Of a DNA stretch of 8,570 nt, positions 1-6,655 are shown one piece after another. The stretch is from Pseudolabrys sp. GTDB taxonomy: Bacteria; Pseudomonadota; Alphaproteobacteria; Rhizobiales; Xanthobacteraceae. The first letter of the stretch is position 1. The number at the start of each line of letters is the position of its first letter. The stretch lies in NCBI GenBank assembly GCA_019246455.1, contig JAFAQJ010000269.1:1-8570 (forward strand), given 5' to 3'. The translations under genes and the position numbers were made by a program. Under the pieces are notes generated by a model. It made no database searches, had not been told where the DNA came from, and saw only the letters and a list, made by a program, of their open reading frames with translations.

Positions 1-152
1 TGCTCGATCCCGGAGCGGCTCGCCATGCGCTCGAACAACAGGCGGCTGCGGCGGTCGCCTTCAAACAGCGAGCGGGCAAAGCGGCAAAACGCTTCATGGA
101 CATCGTGCGGCGGCACCGCCGTCGCGATGCGGTTGATATAGGCCGTGGTCAC
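1..152 (-). CDS. Type III polyketide synthase (chalcone/stilbene synthase-like), N-terminal fragment
   Basis: Only the first 50 codons are present; the gene runs off the left edge, so the Cys-His-Asn catalytic triad is not visible. The start is GTG at 152-150, with a GAGGAG-type ribosome binding site a few bases upstream. The protein begins TTAYINRIATAVPPHDVHEA and continues with a segment containing LLFERMASRSGIE. An opening INRIATAVPPHDVH block followed by FxRMAxRxGIEH is typical of bacterial type III polyketide synthases annotated as naringenin-chalcone synthase-like. Such enzymes extend a CoA-activated starter with malonyl-CoA to make alkylresorcinols, pyrones or related phenolics; the product cannot be read from this fragment. 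In relatives a methyltransferase or oxidoreductase often follows, which here would lie outside the window. The family call rests on the N-terminal block only. Confidence 0.75.
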   Translation of the reverse strand, partial: MTTAYINRIATAVPPHDVHEAFCRFARSLFEGDRRSRLLFERMASRSGIE

Positions 153-177
153 GCAGGCTCTCCTCGTCCCCGCCAAA

Positions 178-206
178 CCTCGAGGCGGTCGTGTCCCCTC
201 GTGAGG
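178..206. promoter_or_regulatory. Two short palindromes upstream of the polyketide synthase (possible operator)
   Basis: CCTCGAGG (178-185) and CCTC-GT-GAGG (197-206) share the same half-site and have centres 20 bp apart, about two helical turns. They lie 26-54 bp upstream of the synthase GTG, where a regulator would act. The rest of the 153-276 spacer shows no gene and no convincing sigma-70 promoter. An operator role is inferred from geometry alone. Confidence 0.3.
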
Positions 207-276
207 ATAAACACCGCGGCCGGCACAACCTGACCGAGAACACCGAATCTATATTCACATCGCCGTGAGATGCAGG

Positions 277-1743
277 TCAGGCGCTGGCGCGTTCGTCGCC
301 TTTGCGTTCCAGTTTAACGGCGCGGTCTGGGATACTGAGGCGGAATGTGGCGCCGATTGTTCCCTCGACCAGTTTGATGTCGCCGCCGTGGGCCCGCACG
401 AGTTCCGCCGCGATCGCGAGGCCAAGGCCGCTGCCGCCCGGACGTGTCGAGCCTTGGAACGCTTCGAACAAATGGGCACGCGCCTTGTCGGTGATGCCGG
501 GCCCGGTGTCCGAGACTTCGATCACGGCAACCGATCCTTCGCGGCGGCCAGTGATCCTGATCTGGTCGCGCGCCGGATCGCGACTGCCGCGCGACTCCAG
601 CGCCTGTTTCGAATTACGCGCGATGTTGACCAGCGCGCGGAACAACTGATCGCGGTCGGCATCGACCGTCATGCCGCGTTCGACCGCGACGATCCAGCGG
701 ATCGGCACGTCGAGGCCGAGGCCGAGCGTCTCGTGCACCTCTTCGAGTAGCGGCTCGAGGGCAACCGGCTTGCGGTCGGGCGGCGCTTCGCGCGCGGCGC
801 CATAGGACAATGTCGACTGGCAGAACGCGATGGCGCGCTCGAGCTGGCGCATCAGCTTCGGCGCGAAACGCTGCACCTTGGGGTCGGGCGAGCTCGACAG
901 CTGGTCGGAGAACAATTGCGCCGAGGCGAGCAAATTGCGAAGGTCATGATTGATCTTCGACACCGCGAGACCGAGCGCGGCAAGGTGGTTCTTTTGGTTG
1001 AGCAGCGAGGCAAGGTCGCGCTGCATCGCGCCGAGTTCGTCTTCAGTGGTGCCAATTTCGTCGCGCCGGCCGGAGCGTTCGATGATACGCGCCGGATTTT
1101 CCGGATCGGCGCGAAACGCCATGATGTTCGCGGTGATCCGCCGCATCGGCCGCACGAACAGATAGTGCAGCGCCAGATAGACCACGATCGCCGCAACGGC
1201 CGAGATCAACAGCGATACGATCAGGATGGTCGCGGAGAAACGCACCATTGCGCTCTGCAGCGGCGCCTCGTCGAGCACGATCTCCAGGAAGTCGCCGCCC
1301 ATCGGCGCGGCGCCGATCACGCGGATCACGTCTTTTTTGGTATCGAACAAGGTGCGGAATGCGTCGTAGATGGTCTGCGGCCACATCACGCTGCGCATAT
1401 CGATCTCGTGATCGACTTGGGGCGGCATGTCGGACACCGCGAGCAGGCGCCGAGTGTTGCCCATCTTCATGGCGACGGCGCGCGCGCCAATGCTCGACAG
1501 GATTTGCCGGGCGAGGCTCTCCGGGACCATGCCACTCGGCGCCGCGTCGAGTACGAGGGCTGCGGTGTGCGCGGCGGCCAGACGGTCGTTGAGCCAGTTC
1601 AGACGGAAATTGGCGACCGCGGGCACGTAGATCAGCACTTCCACGACCACCGCGAACAGGATGGTGAGGACCAGAAGCTTGCCGGATAGCCCGAGCGGCC
1701 AAGGCATCGCGGCGCGAGCCGCGCGCGGAGTTTCGTTCGCCAA
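277..1743 (-). CDS. Membrane-bound sensor histidine kinase (HAMP, HisKA, HATPase_c)
   Basis: This is a two-component sensor kinase of 488 residues counted from the proposed TTG start. A first membrane helix lies at about residues 21-42, a periplasmic sensing region of about 125 residues follows, and a second helix lies at about 171-196. A HAMP-like linker begins at VRPMRRI. The phosphoacceptor helix carries INHDLRNLL with His266; the HDLRN arrangement has an acidic residue at +1 and Asn at +4, compatible with both kinase and phosphatase activity. The ATPase domain has an N box (LVNIARNSKQA, Asn377), G1 (DTGPGI, 412-417), F box (LFEAF) and G2 (GSGLGLAIA, 437-445), so it looks catalytically intact. 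The TTG at 1743 has a GAGG 5 nt upstream and lies just downstream of a candidate promoter; ATG at 1707 (476 aa) is the alternative. The reading frame stays open to 2043, but that would overlap rpmH. No response regulator is visible, so the signal and partner are unknown. Confidence 0.85.
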   Translation of the reverse strand: MANETPRAARAAMPWPLGLSGKLLVLTILFAVVVEVLIYVPAVANFRLNWLNDRLAAAHTAALVLDAAPSGMVPESLARQILSSIGARAVAMKMGNTRRLLAVSDMPPQVDHEIDMRSVMWPQTIYDAFRTLFDTKKDVIRVIGAAPMGGDFLEIVLDEAPLQSAMVRFSATILIVSLLISAVAAIVVYLALHYLFVRPMRRITANIMAFRADPENPARIIERSGRRDEIGTTEDELGAMQRDLASLLNQKNHLAALGLAVSKINHDLRNLLASAQLFSDQLSSSPDPKVQRFAPKLMRQLERAIAFCQSTLSYGAAREAPPDRKPVALEPLLEEVHETLGLGLDVPIRWIVAVERGMTVDADRDQLFRALVNIARNSKQALESRGSRDPARDQIRITGRREGSVAVIEVSDTGPGITDKARAHLFEAFQGSTRPGGSGLGLAIAAELVRAHGGDIKLVEGTIGATFRLSIPDRAVKLERKGDERASA

Positions 1744-1770
1744 ATCGACCTCGCGAACCGTGCAGAAGCG

Positions 1771-1799
1771 ATGATGCGCCGGGTGCAGAATCTGGTCAA
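1771..1799 (-). promoter_or_regulatory. Candidate sigma-70-type promoter for the histidine kinase
   Basis: On the minus strand TTGACC (1799-1794) is followed after 17 bp by CATCAT (1776-1771), matching the -35 and -10 consensus at five and four of six positions. Transcription would start near 1764, about 20 nt before the TTG proposed as the kinase start. This placement supports a start at 1743 or 1707 over longer versions of the gene. It is a sequence match only. Confidence 0.45.
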
Positions 1800-1820
1800 A
1801 CCGGGCGAATTGACGGCGTT

Positions 1821-1840
1821 CCGGTGGAAAGCCGTGGAAA
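1821..1840. repeat. 10-bp tandem direct repeat between divergent promoters
   Basis: CCGGTGGAAA (1821-1830) is followed at once by GCCGTGGAAA (1831-1840), two copies differing at two positions and spaced exactly one helical turn. The pair sits in the 49-bp gap between the -35 boxes of the kinase and rpmH promoters. Read on the other strand, the units contain TTTCCAC, a weak partial match to a DnaA box. Function is unknown. Confidence 0.4.
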
Positions 1841-1848
1841 CCGTCGCA

Positions 1849-1877
1849 TTGACGGGCAAAACCGCCTCCCGTATAAG
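1849..1877 (+). promoter_or_regulatory. Sigma-70-type promoter for the rpmH operon
   Basis: TTGACG (1849-1854) and TATAAG (1872-1877) are separated by exactly 17 bp and each match the housekeeping consensus at five of six positions. This is the best promoter match in the window and suits a highly expressed ribosomal protein gene. The start point would be near 1884, leaving a leader of about 100 nt before the rpmH GTG. Confidence 0.7.
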
Positions 1878-1915
1878 CCGCGCCAAATCGCGCGCCGTCA
1901 AAAATGATTGCGGCC

Positions 1916-1942
1916 CAGCGGTTTCGGTCAACGAAACCGCTG
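1916..1942 (+). promoter_or_regulatory. Perfect 11-bp stem-loop in the rpmH leader
   Basis: CAGCGGTTTCG (1916-1926) and CGAAACCGCTG (1932-1942) are exact reverse complements around the loop GTCAA. In RNA this makes a strong hairpin ending about 40 nt upstream of the rpmH start and about 32 nt after the inferred transcription start. No T-run follows, so it is not a standard intrinsic terminator. It could be a translational or processing element of the L34 mRNA, a protein-binding palindrome in DNA, or a copy of a dispersed repeat. Confidence 0.6.
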
Positions 1943-1982
1943 CGCCCGACGCATTGTAACGGCGCTTCCAGCGGAGATCGTC

Positions 1983-2117
1983 GTGAAGCGGACATATCAA
2001 CCCAGCAAACTGGTACGCAAACGCCGTCACGGCTTCCGCGCACGTATGAAGACCAAAGGCGGACGCAAGGTTCTGGCGGCGCGCCGCTCGCGCGGACGCA
2101 AGCGGCTCAGCGCCTGA
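1983..2117 (+). CDS. rpmH: 50S ribosomal protein L34
   Basis: This encodes a 44-residue, extremely basic protein opening [20 protein letters not shown] and ending in an Arg/Lys-rich GRKRLSA tail, the full normal length and pattern of bacterial L34. It binds 23S rRNA in the large ribosomal subunit. The start is GTG at 1983, preceded by GGAG at 6 nt spacing; starting there reproduces the family N-terminus exactly, while an upstream in-frame ATG at 1908 would add 25 unrelated residues. It is the first gene of the plus-strand cluster, behind a strong promoter and a leader hairpin, and is followed 32 nt later by rnpA, the near-universal bacterial order. Confidence 0.97.
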   Translation: MKRTYQPSKLVRKRRHGFRARMKTKGGRKVLAARRSRGRKRLSA

Positions 2118-2149
2118 CGTTGACGTCCTATGCCGGTCGGTCGGCTTTC

Positions 2150-2494
2150 ATGGAACGGCTGAAGCAACGGGCGGACTTCCTGGCCGCCGCCTCCGGGATC
2201 AAAGTTCCGGCCGCGGCTTTCGTGCTGCAGACCCGCAAGCGGAGCGACGAAGGCCCGGTGCGCATCGGCTTCACCGTCTCGAAGAAGGTCGGCAACGCGG
2301 TCGAACGCAACCGTGTACGCCGCCGTTTGCGCGAGATCGTGCGACTGGCGGGGTCCACTCCCCTGCTGGCCGGACATGATTATGTATTGGTCGGCCGCCG
2401 GGCAGCTTTGCGGCTGCCCTTCGCGCGGATCGCGGAGGACTATTCCGGGGCGCTGCGGCGCCTGCATGCGGGGCGCGCGGTGAAGAGCCAATGA
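2150..2494 (+). CDS. rnpA: Ribonuclease P protein component
   Basis: This is a 114-residue basic protein that assists the RNase P RNA in removing 5' leaders from pre-tRNAs. The opening [14 protein letters not shown] matches the family N-terminus, [12 protein letters not shown] at 39-50 is the conserved central strand, and the RNR signature is [14 protein letters not shown] (52-65). The C-terminal part includes [12 protein letters not shown] 2150 was chosen because it starts at the family's usual N-terminus; its ribosome binding site is weak, so coupling to rpmH is possible. A TTG at 2120 would add ten residues. The frame stays open upstream through all of rpmH to 1904, which I regard as chance. 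The stop overlaps the yidC start in ATGA, and there is no room for yidD, which lies here in many bacteria. Confidence 0.95.
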   Translation: MERLKQRADFLAAASGIKVPAAAFVLQTRKRSDEGPVRIGFTVSKKVGNAVERNRVRRRLREIVRLAGSTPLLAGHDYVLVGRRAALRLPFARIAEDYSGALRRLHAGRAVKSQ

Positions 2495-4320
2495 ACGACC
2501 AGAAGAACACCATTCTCGCCATCGCGCTGTCGGCGCTCGTGCTGATCGGCTGGCAATATTTCATCGCCACGCCGCAGATGGAGAAGCAGAAGCGCGAGCA
2601 GGCTGCCCAGCAACAGGCCGAGCAAGGCCCGAAGCCCAATGCCGGTCAGCCTTCGCAGCCGGTCCAGCCGGGCAGCGCGCCGCCATCGATCGAGCAGAAG
2701 ACCGCGGGGCAACCGGGCCAGACCGTGACGCGCGACGCCGCGATCGCAGCCTCACAGCGCGTTGCGATCCAGACGCCGAACATCCTCGGCTCGATCAATC
2801 TCAAGGGCGGCCGGATCGACGACATAAAACTGGTGCGGTTCCGCGAAACCGTCGATCCGAATTCGCCGCCGATCGTGCTGCTGTCGCCGTCCGGCGCGCC
2901 GGAGCCGTTCTACGCCGAACTCGGCTGGGTCGCCGACGCCAACACCAAAACCAAACTGCCGAATGCCGATACCGTGTGGACGCAAGCTGGTTCCGGCGCG
3001 CTCGGCGTCAACGCACCGGTGACTTTGACCTGGAACAACGGCGAAGGGCTCGAATTCCGCCGCACGATTTCGGTCGACGACAAATATCTTTTTACGCTCA
3101 AGGATGAGGTGAACAACAAGGGCTCGGGGCCCGTCACGCTTTACCCGTTTGCACTGGTATCGCGCCACGGCACGCCGCACACACTCGGCTATTACGTGCT
3201 GCACGAAGGCCCAATCGGCGTCCTCGGCGACAACGGTTTGCAGGAAAAGAACTACAAGGACATCGACGACAAGAAAGAGTTTCCGTTCGCCAACACCAAA
3301 GGCTGGCTCGGCTTCACTGACAAATACTGGGCCGCGGTTCTCATTCCCGATCCGAACGACAATCTGCTCAAAGCAAGCTTTGACGGCGGCACGATCGGCA
3401 CCACCAAGACCTATCAGGCCGATTATGTGCGCGATGCTCAGACCATCGCGCCGGGCGCCACCGGCTCGACCTCGACACGGCTGTTTGCCGGCGCCAAGGA
3501 AGTCGCGGTGGTCAACGAATATGAGAAGAACCTGCAACTCGACCGCTTCGACCGCCTGATCGACTGGGGCTGGTTCTATTTCATCACCAAGCCGCTCTTC
3601 ACGCTGATCGATTATCTCTACAAATATTTCGGCAATTTCGGCGTCGCGATCCTGGTCGTCACAGTCATCATCAAACTCATCTTCTTCCCGCTGGCCAACA
3701 AATCCTACGCCTCGATGGCGAAGATGAAGGCGGTGCAGCCGCAAATGACCAAGCTGCGCGAGATTTACGCCAACGACAAGCAGCGCCAGCAGCAGGAATT
3801 GATGGAGCTCTACCGCAAGGAGAAGATCAATCCGCTGGCCGGCTGCCTGCCGATTGTGATCCAGATTCCGGTATTCTTCGCGCTCTACAAGGTGCTATTC
3901 GTCACCATCGAAATGCGGCACGCGCCGTTCTTCGGCTGGATTCACGACCTCGCCGCACCCGATCCGACCAACATCTTCAATCTGTTCGGGTTGATCCCGT
4001 TCGACCCCTCGACCGTTCCGATGGTCGGCCACTTCCTCGTTCTCGGCATCTGGCCGCTGATCATGGGGGTGACGATGTGGGTACAGATGAAGCTCAACCC
4101 GGCGCCGCCCGATCCGACGCAGGCGATGATCTTCAACTACATGCCGATCATCTTCACTTTCATGCTGGCAAGTTTCCCCGCCGGACTCGTGATCTACTGG
4201 GCGTGGAACAACACGCTCTCTGTGCTCCAGCAGAGCGTCATCATGAAGAAGAACGGCGCCAAAATTGAACTGTTCGACAATATCCGCGCCGTGTTCGGCA
4301 AGAAGAAGACCGAGCCGTAA
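2491..4320 (+). CDS. yidC: Membrane protein insertase YidC (Oxa1 family)
   Basis: YidC inserts and folds inner-membrane proteins, alone or with SecYEG. The 609-residue product has the Gram-negative layout: an N-terminal helix (about 6-25, ending [10 protein letters not shown]), a Gln/Pro-rich linker (about 33-80), a large periplasmic beta domain (about 90-345), and the conserved membrane core from about 360. Core landmarks are [15 protein letters not shown] (398-412), the charged cytoplasmic hairpin up to about 445, [20 protein letters not shown] (447-466), and the last helices ending near [13 protein letters not shown]. The positive groove residue, Arg366 in E. coli, aligns by my reading with Lys395. 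The ATG overlaps the rnpA stop by 4 nt, implying translational coupling. The C-terminus ends in a basic KKKTEP tail. The product of rpmH supports the ribosomes it serves, and engB follows 21 nt downstream. Confidence 0.97.
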   Translation: MNDQKNTILAIALSALVLIGWQYFIATPQMEKQKREQAAQQQAEQGPKPNAGQPSQPVQPGSAPPSIEQKTAGQPGQTVTRDAAIAASQRVAIQTPNILGSINLKGGRIDDIKLVRFRETVDPNSPPIVLLSPSGAPEPFYAELGWVADANTKTKLPNADTVWTQAGSGALGVNAPVTLTWNNGEGLEFRRTISVDDKYLFTLKDEVNNKGSGPVTLYPFALVSRHGTPHTLGYYVLHEGPIGVLGDNGLQEKNYKDIDDKKEFPFANTKGWLGFTDKYWAAVLIPDPNDNLLKASFDGGTIGTTKTYQADYVRDAQTIAPGATGSTSTRLFAGAKEVAVVNEYEKNLQLDRFDRLIDWGWFYFITKPLFTLIDYLYKYFGNFGVAILVVTVIIKLIFFPLANKSYASMAKMKAVQPQMTKLREIYANDKQRQQQELMELYRKEKINPLAGCLPIVIQIPVFFALYKVLFVTIEMRHAPFFGWIHDLAAPDPTNIFNLFGLIPFDPSTVPMVGHFLVLGIWPLIMGVTMWVQMKLNPAPPDPTQAMIFNYMPIIFTFMLASFPAGLVIYWAWNNTLSVLQQSVIMKKNGAKIELFDNIRAVFGKKKTEP

Positions 4321-4341
4321 GGCGCCGCGCCGGGTGAACGC

Positions 4342-5004
4342 ATGAGCGCCGGCGAGATCAAATCGGATTTCACCCGTTCCGAGATCGAAGCTGGCCGCAA
4401 GTTGTTCGCGGGTGACTGGCAATTCGCCGCGGCGGCCGACAAGGCGACATCGCTGCCGCCAATGCGCGGCGTCGAGATCGCCTTTGCAGGGCGCTCCAAT
4501 GTCGGCAAATCAAGCCTGATCAACGCGCTGACGGGCCGCAAAGCCCTAGCGCGCACCTCGAACACGCCCGGCCGCACCCAGGAACTGATCTTCTTCAAAA
4601 GCGCGGGCGAACTGACATTGGTCGACATGCCCGGCTACGGCCACGCCGCTGCAGCTAAATCCAAGATCGCGGCCTGGACCGCGGCGATCGACGATTACCT
4701 GCGCGGCCGCGCCAATCTGGCGCGGGTCTATGTGCTGATCGACGCGCGGCATGGCCTCAAGGACGTCGACGATAATGTGCTGGAAGCGCTGAGCGCTTCC
4801 GCCGTCAGCCATCAGGTTGTGCTGACGAAGTCCGAGGCGGTCAAGGCGAGCGAATTGACGGCGCGGATTTCAGAGACCGAAGCCGCGCTGAAACAGTATC
4901 CGGCCGCCTTCCCGACCGTCATCGCCACGTCATCGCACGAGGGCACCGGCATTCCCGAACTGCGCGCCGCGGTGGCGCGTTTATTGACGGAACGGCGGCG
5001 GTGA
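4342..5004 (+). CDS. engB: Ribosome-biogenesis GTP-binding protein EngB/YihA/YsxC
   Basis: This is a TrmE-Era-EngA-EngB-type GTPase acting in late 50S subunit assembly in the cytoplasm; 220 residues is the usual size. G1 is GRSNVGKSSLIN (50-61), the switch I region has TSNTPGRTQ (72-80), G3 is DMPGYG (95-100), and G5 is around TSSHEGTG (196-203). G4 reads TKSE (162-165) where the family normally has TKxD, a conservative Asp-to-Glu change at the residue that recognises guanine. The start ATG 4342 leaves a 21-nt gap after yidC with only a weak GGGTGA ribosome binding site, so coupling is likely. The yidC-engB-argB order is common in related bacteria as I recall it. Confidence 0.95.
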   Translation: MSAGEIKSDFTRSEIEAGRKLFAGDWQFAAAADKATSLPPMRGVEIAFAGRSNVGKSSLINALTGRKALARTSNTPGRTQELIFFKSAGELTLVDMPGYGHAAAAKSKIAAWTAAIDDYLRGRANLARVYVLIDARHGLKDVDDNVLEALSASAVSHQVVLTKSEAVKASELTARISETEAALKQYPAAFPTVIATSSHEGTGIPELRAAVARLLTERRR

Positions 5005-5066
5005 GCCCTCCGATTGTTGCCGCCGTCCAGTTCGGCTAGAACCGGCGCGCAATCACGAGGCCCGCG

Positions 5067-5963
5067 ATGAGCAAAAAGCCGACCATCACGCCCCAAGACG
5101 CCGCGCATGTGCTGTCCGAGGCGCTGCCGCACATGCAGCGCTATGACGAGGAAATCATCGTCATCAAATACGGTGGCCACGCGATGGGCGACGACACGAT
5201 CGCCAGAGCGTTCGCGCGCGACGTCGTGTTGCTCGAACAGACCGCGATTAATCCGGTCGTGGTGCATGGCGGCGGGCCGCAGATCGAAGCGATGCTGAAA
5301 AAGGCCGGCGTGCAATCACAGTTCGCCGGCGGCCTGCGCGTCACCGACAAGGCCACGCTCGAAATCGTCGAGATGGTGCTAGCCGGCTCGATCAACAAGC
5401 AGATCGTCGGCTATATCAACGAGGCCGGCGGCAAGGCGATCGGCCTGTGCGGCAAGGACGGCAACATGGTCAAGGCGCGCAAGGTCACGCGCACCGTGGC
5501 CGACCCGGACTCCAACATCGAAAAGGTCGTCGATCTCGGCTTCGTTGGCGAACCGGCGAAGGTGGATACGACAGTGCTCGATACCGTGCTTGGCCGCGAA
5601 TTGATCCCGGTGCTGGCGCCGGTCGCCGCCGGCATCGAGGGTGGCACCTTCAACGTCAACGCCGACACCTTCGCCGGCGCCATCGCCGGCGCGCTCAAGG
5701 CTAAGCGGTTTCTCTTGCTCACCGACGTGCCGGGCGTGCTCGACAAGTCGAAGCAGCTCATCAAGGAACTGACCGCCGCCGATGTGCGCCGCTTGATCGC
5801 CGATGGCACGATCTCCGGCGGCATGATCCCGAAGGTCGAGACCTGCCTTTACGCGCTCGAAGCCGGCGTCGAGGGCGTCGTCATCCTCGACGGCAAGGTG
5901 CCGCACGCGGTGCTGCTCGAACTGTTTACCGACCACGGCGCCGGCACGCTGATCACCCGCTGA
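5067..5963 (+). CDS. argB: Acetylglutamate kinase
   Basis: This enzyme phosphorylates N-acetyl-L-glutamate with ATP, the second step of arginine synthesis. The 298-residue protein has the amino acid kinase fold with IKYGGHAM (33-40), VHGGGPQIE (66-74), the substrate loop around GGLRVTD (88-94), [10 protein letters not shown] (195-204) and [10 protein letters not shown] (251-260). The stretch of about 30 residues before IKYGG, absent from the E. coli enzyme, fits the N-terminal helix of hexameric arginine-inhibited forms, as does the C-terminal [10 protein letters not shown]. Feedback inhibition by arginine is therefore likely, inferred from family features. GAGG lies 6 nt before the ATG, the clearest ribosome binding site in the cluster. 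Its TGA overlaps the next gene's ATG in TGATG. No internal promoter was found in the 62-nt gap after engB. Confidence 0.97.
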   Translation: MSKKPTITPQDAAHVLSEALPHMQRYDEEIIVIKYGGHAMGDDTIARAFARDVVLLEQTAINPVVVHGGGPQIEAMLKKAGVQSQFAGGLRVTDKATLEIVEMVLAGSINKQIVGYINEAGGKAIGLCGKDGNMVKARKVTRTVADPDSNIEKVVDLGFVGEPAKVDTTVLDTVLGRELIPVLAPVAAGIEGGTFNVNADTFAGAIAGALKAKRFLLLTDVPGVLDKSKQLIKELTAADVRRLIADGTISGGMIPKVETCLYALEAGVEGVVILDGKVPHAVLLELFTDHGAGTLITR

Positions 5964-6655
5964 TGGTCATCTCGCAACGCGGCTTCGGCCACGTCGAGAC
6001 CTGGGTATTCGATCTCGACAACACGCTTTACCCGCATCACCTCAATCTGTGGCAGCAGGTCGACGACCGCATCCGCGCTTTCATCTCCGATTTCCTGAAG
6101 GTGCCCCCGGATGAAGCGTTCAGGATCCAGAAGGACTACTACAAGCGTTACGGCACGACGATGCGCGGGCTGATGACCGAGCATAATCTGACCCCCGACG
6201 ACTATCTCGACTACGTACACAAGATCGATCATTCGCCGCTCGAACCGAATGCGGCGTTGGGCGACGCGATCGAGAAATTGCCCGGCCGCAAGCTGATCCT
6301 GACCAATGGCACGCGTGCGCACGCCGACGCGGTAATGAAGCGGCTCGCGATCGACCGGCATTTCGAGGACGTGTTCGACATCGCCGCCGCGAATCTCGAT
6401 CCCAAGCCGCTGCCGCAGGTCTATGAGCGCTTCCTGAAGAAACACGGCGTCGATGCCAAACGCGCGGCGATGTTCGAAGACCTCGCCCGCAATCTCGAGG
6501 TACCGCACGCCCTCGGCATGACGACCGTGCTGGTGGTGCCACCGCCGGACAAGGAAGTGGTGCGCGAAGGCTGGGAATTAGCGGGTCGCGAGGCGCCGCA
6601 CGTCGATCACGTCACCGAAGATCTCACCGCGTTTCTGGCGAAGCTGCCGCGCTAG
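5963..6655 (+). CDS. HAD-family phosphatase, pyrimidine 5'-nucleotidase type
   Basis: This is a 230-residue haloacid dehalogenase-superfamily hydrolase with all four motifs: DLDNT (17-21; nucleophile Asp17, acid/base Asp19), TNG (114-116), Lys148 in DPKP, and FEDLARN (171-177; metal ligands Glu172/Asp173). A helical cap lies between motifs I and II at about 25-95. The opening HVETWVFDLDNTLYP and the YKRYGTTMRGL segment match the pyrimidine 5'-nucleotidase (SDT1-like) subgroup, which in yeast dephosphorylates UMP and CMP; the bacterial substrate is not established here. It overlaps argB by 1 nt, so it is probably translated by coupling, which could hint at a link to arginine or pyrimidine metabolism (both use carbamoyl phosphate); this is speculative. 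It converges with the downstream permease gene, sharing a CTAG at the stops. Confidence 0.88.
   Translation: MVISQRGFGHVETWVFDLDNTLYPHHLNLWQQVDDRIRAFISDFLKVPPDEAFRIQKDYYKRYGTTMRGLMTEHNLTPDDYLDYVHKIDHSPLEPNAALGDAIEKLPGRKLILTNGTRAHADAVMKRLAIDRHFEDVFDIAAANLDPKPLPQVYERFLKKHGVDAKRAAMFEDLARNLEVPHALGMTTVLVVPPPDKEVVREGWELAGREAPHVDHVTEDLTAFLAKLPR

Noticed and set aside
255..268. TCAC-ATCGCC-GTGA inverted repeat between the kinase and polyketide synthase
   Set aside because: The exact arms are only 4 bp and no T-run follows, so neither a terminator nor a CRP/FNR-type site is convincing.
916..1689. Long plus-strand open frame antisense to the histidine kinase
   Set aside because: It is a shadow of the kinase: residues are His/Arg/Asp-rich with no recognisable domain, and the opposite strand encodes clear motifs.
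1810..1815. A second TTGACG resembling a -35 box upstream of rpmH
   Set aside because: No -10-like sequence lies 16-18 bp downstream.
1744..2043. N-terminal extension of the histidine kinase frame up to 2043
   Set aside because: It would run through the rpmH start region and both promoters, and the added residues look unlike any kinase N-terminus; GC-rich DNA keeps such frames open.
2752..3744. 330-codon minus-strand open frame antisense to yidC
   Set aside because: No domain is visible and it is fully explained by YidC on the plus strand.
4984..4989. TTGACG at the end of engB as an argB promoter
   Set aside because: The sequence 17 bp downstream (CCTCCG) is nothing like a -10 box.
5030..5042. 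GTTC-GGCTA-GAAC hairpin between engB and argB as a terminator
   Set aside because: The stem is only 4 bp and no T-run follows; argB probably stays on the same transcript.
5379..5936. Minus-strand open frame antisense to argB
   Set aside because: It is rich in Asp, Arg and His as expected of antisense to a GC-rich gene, with no motif.
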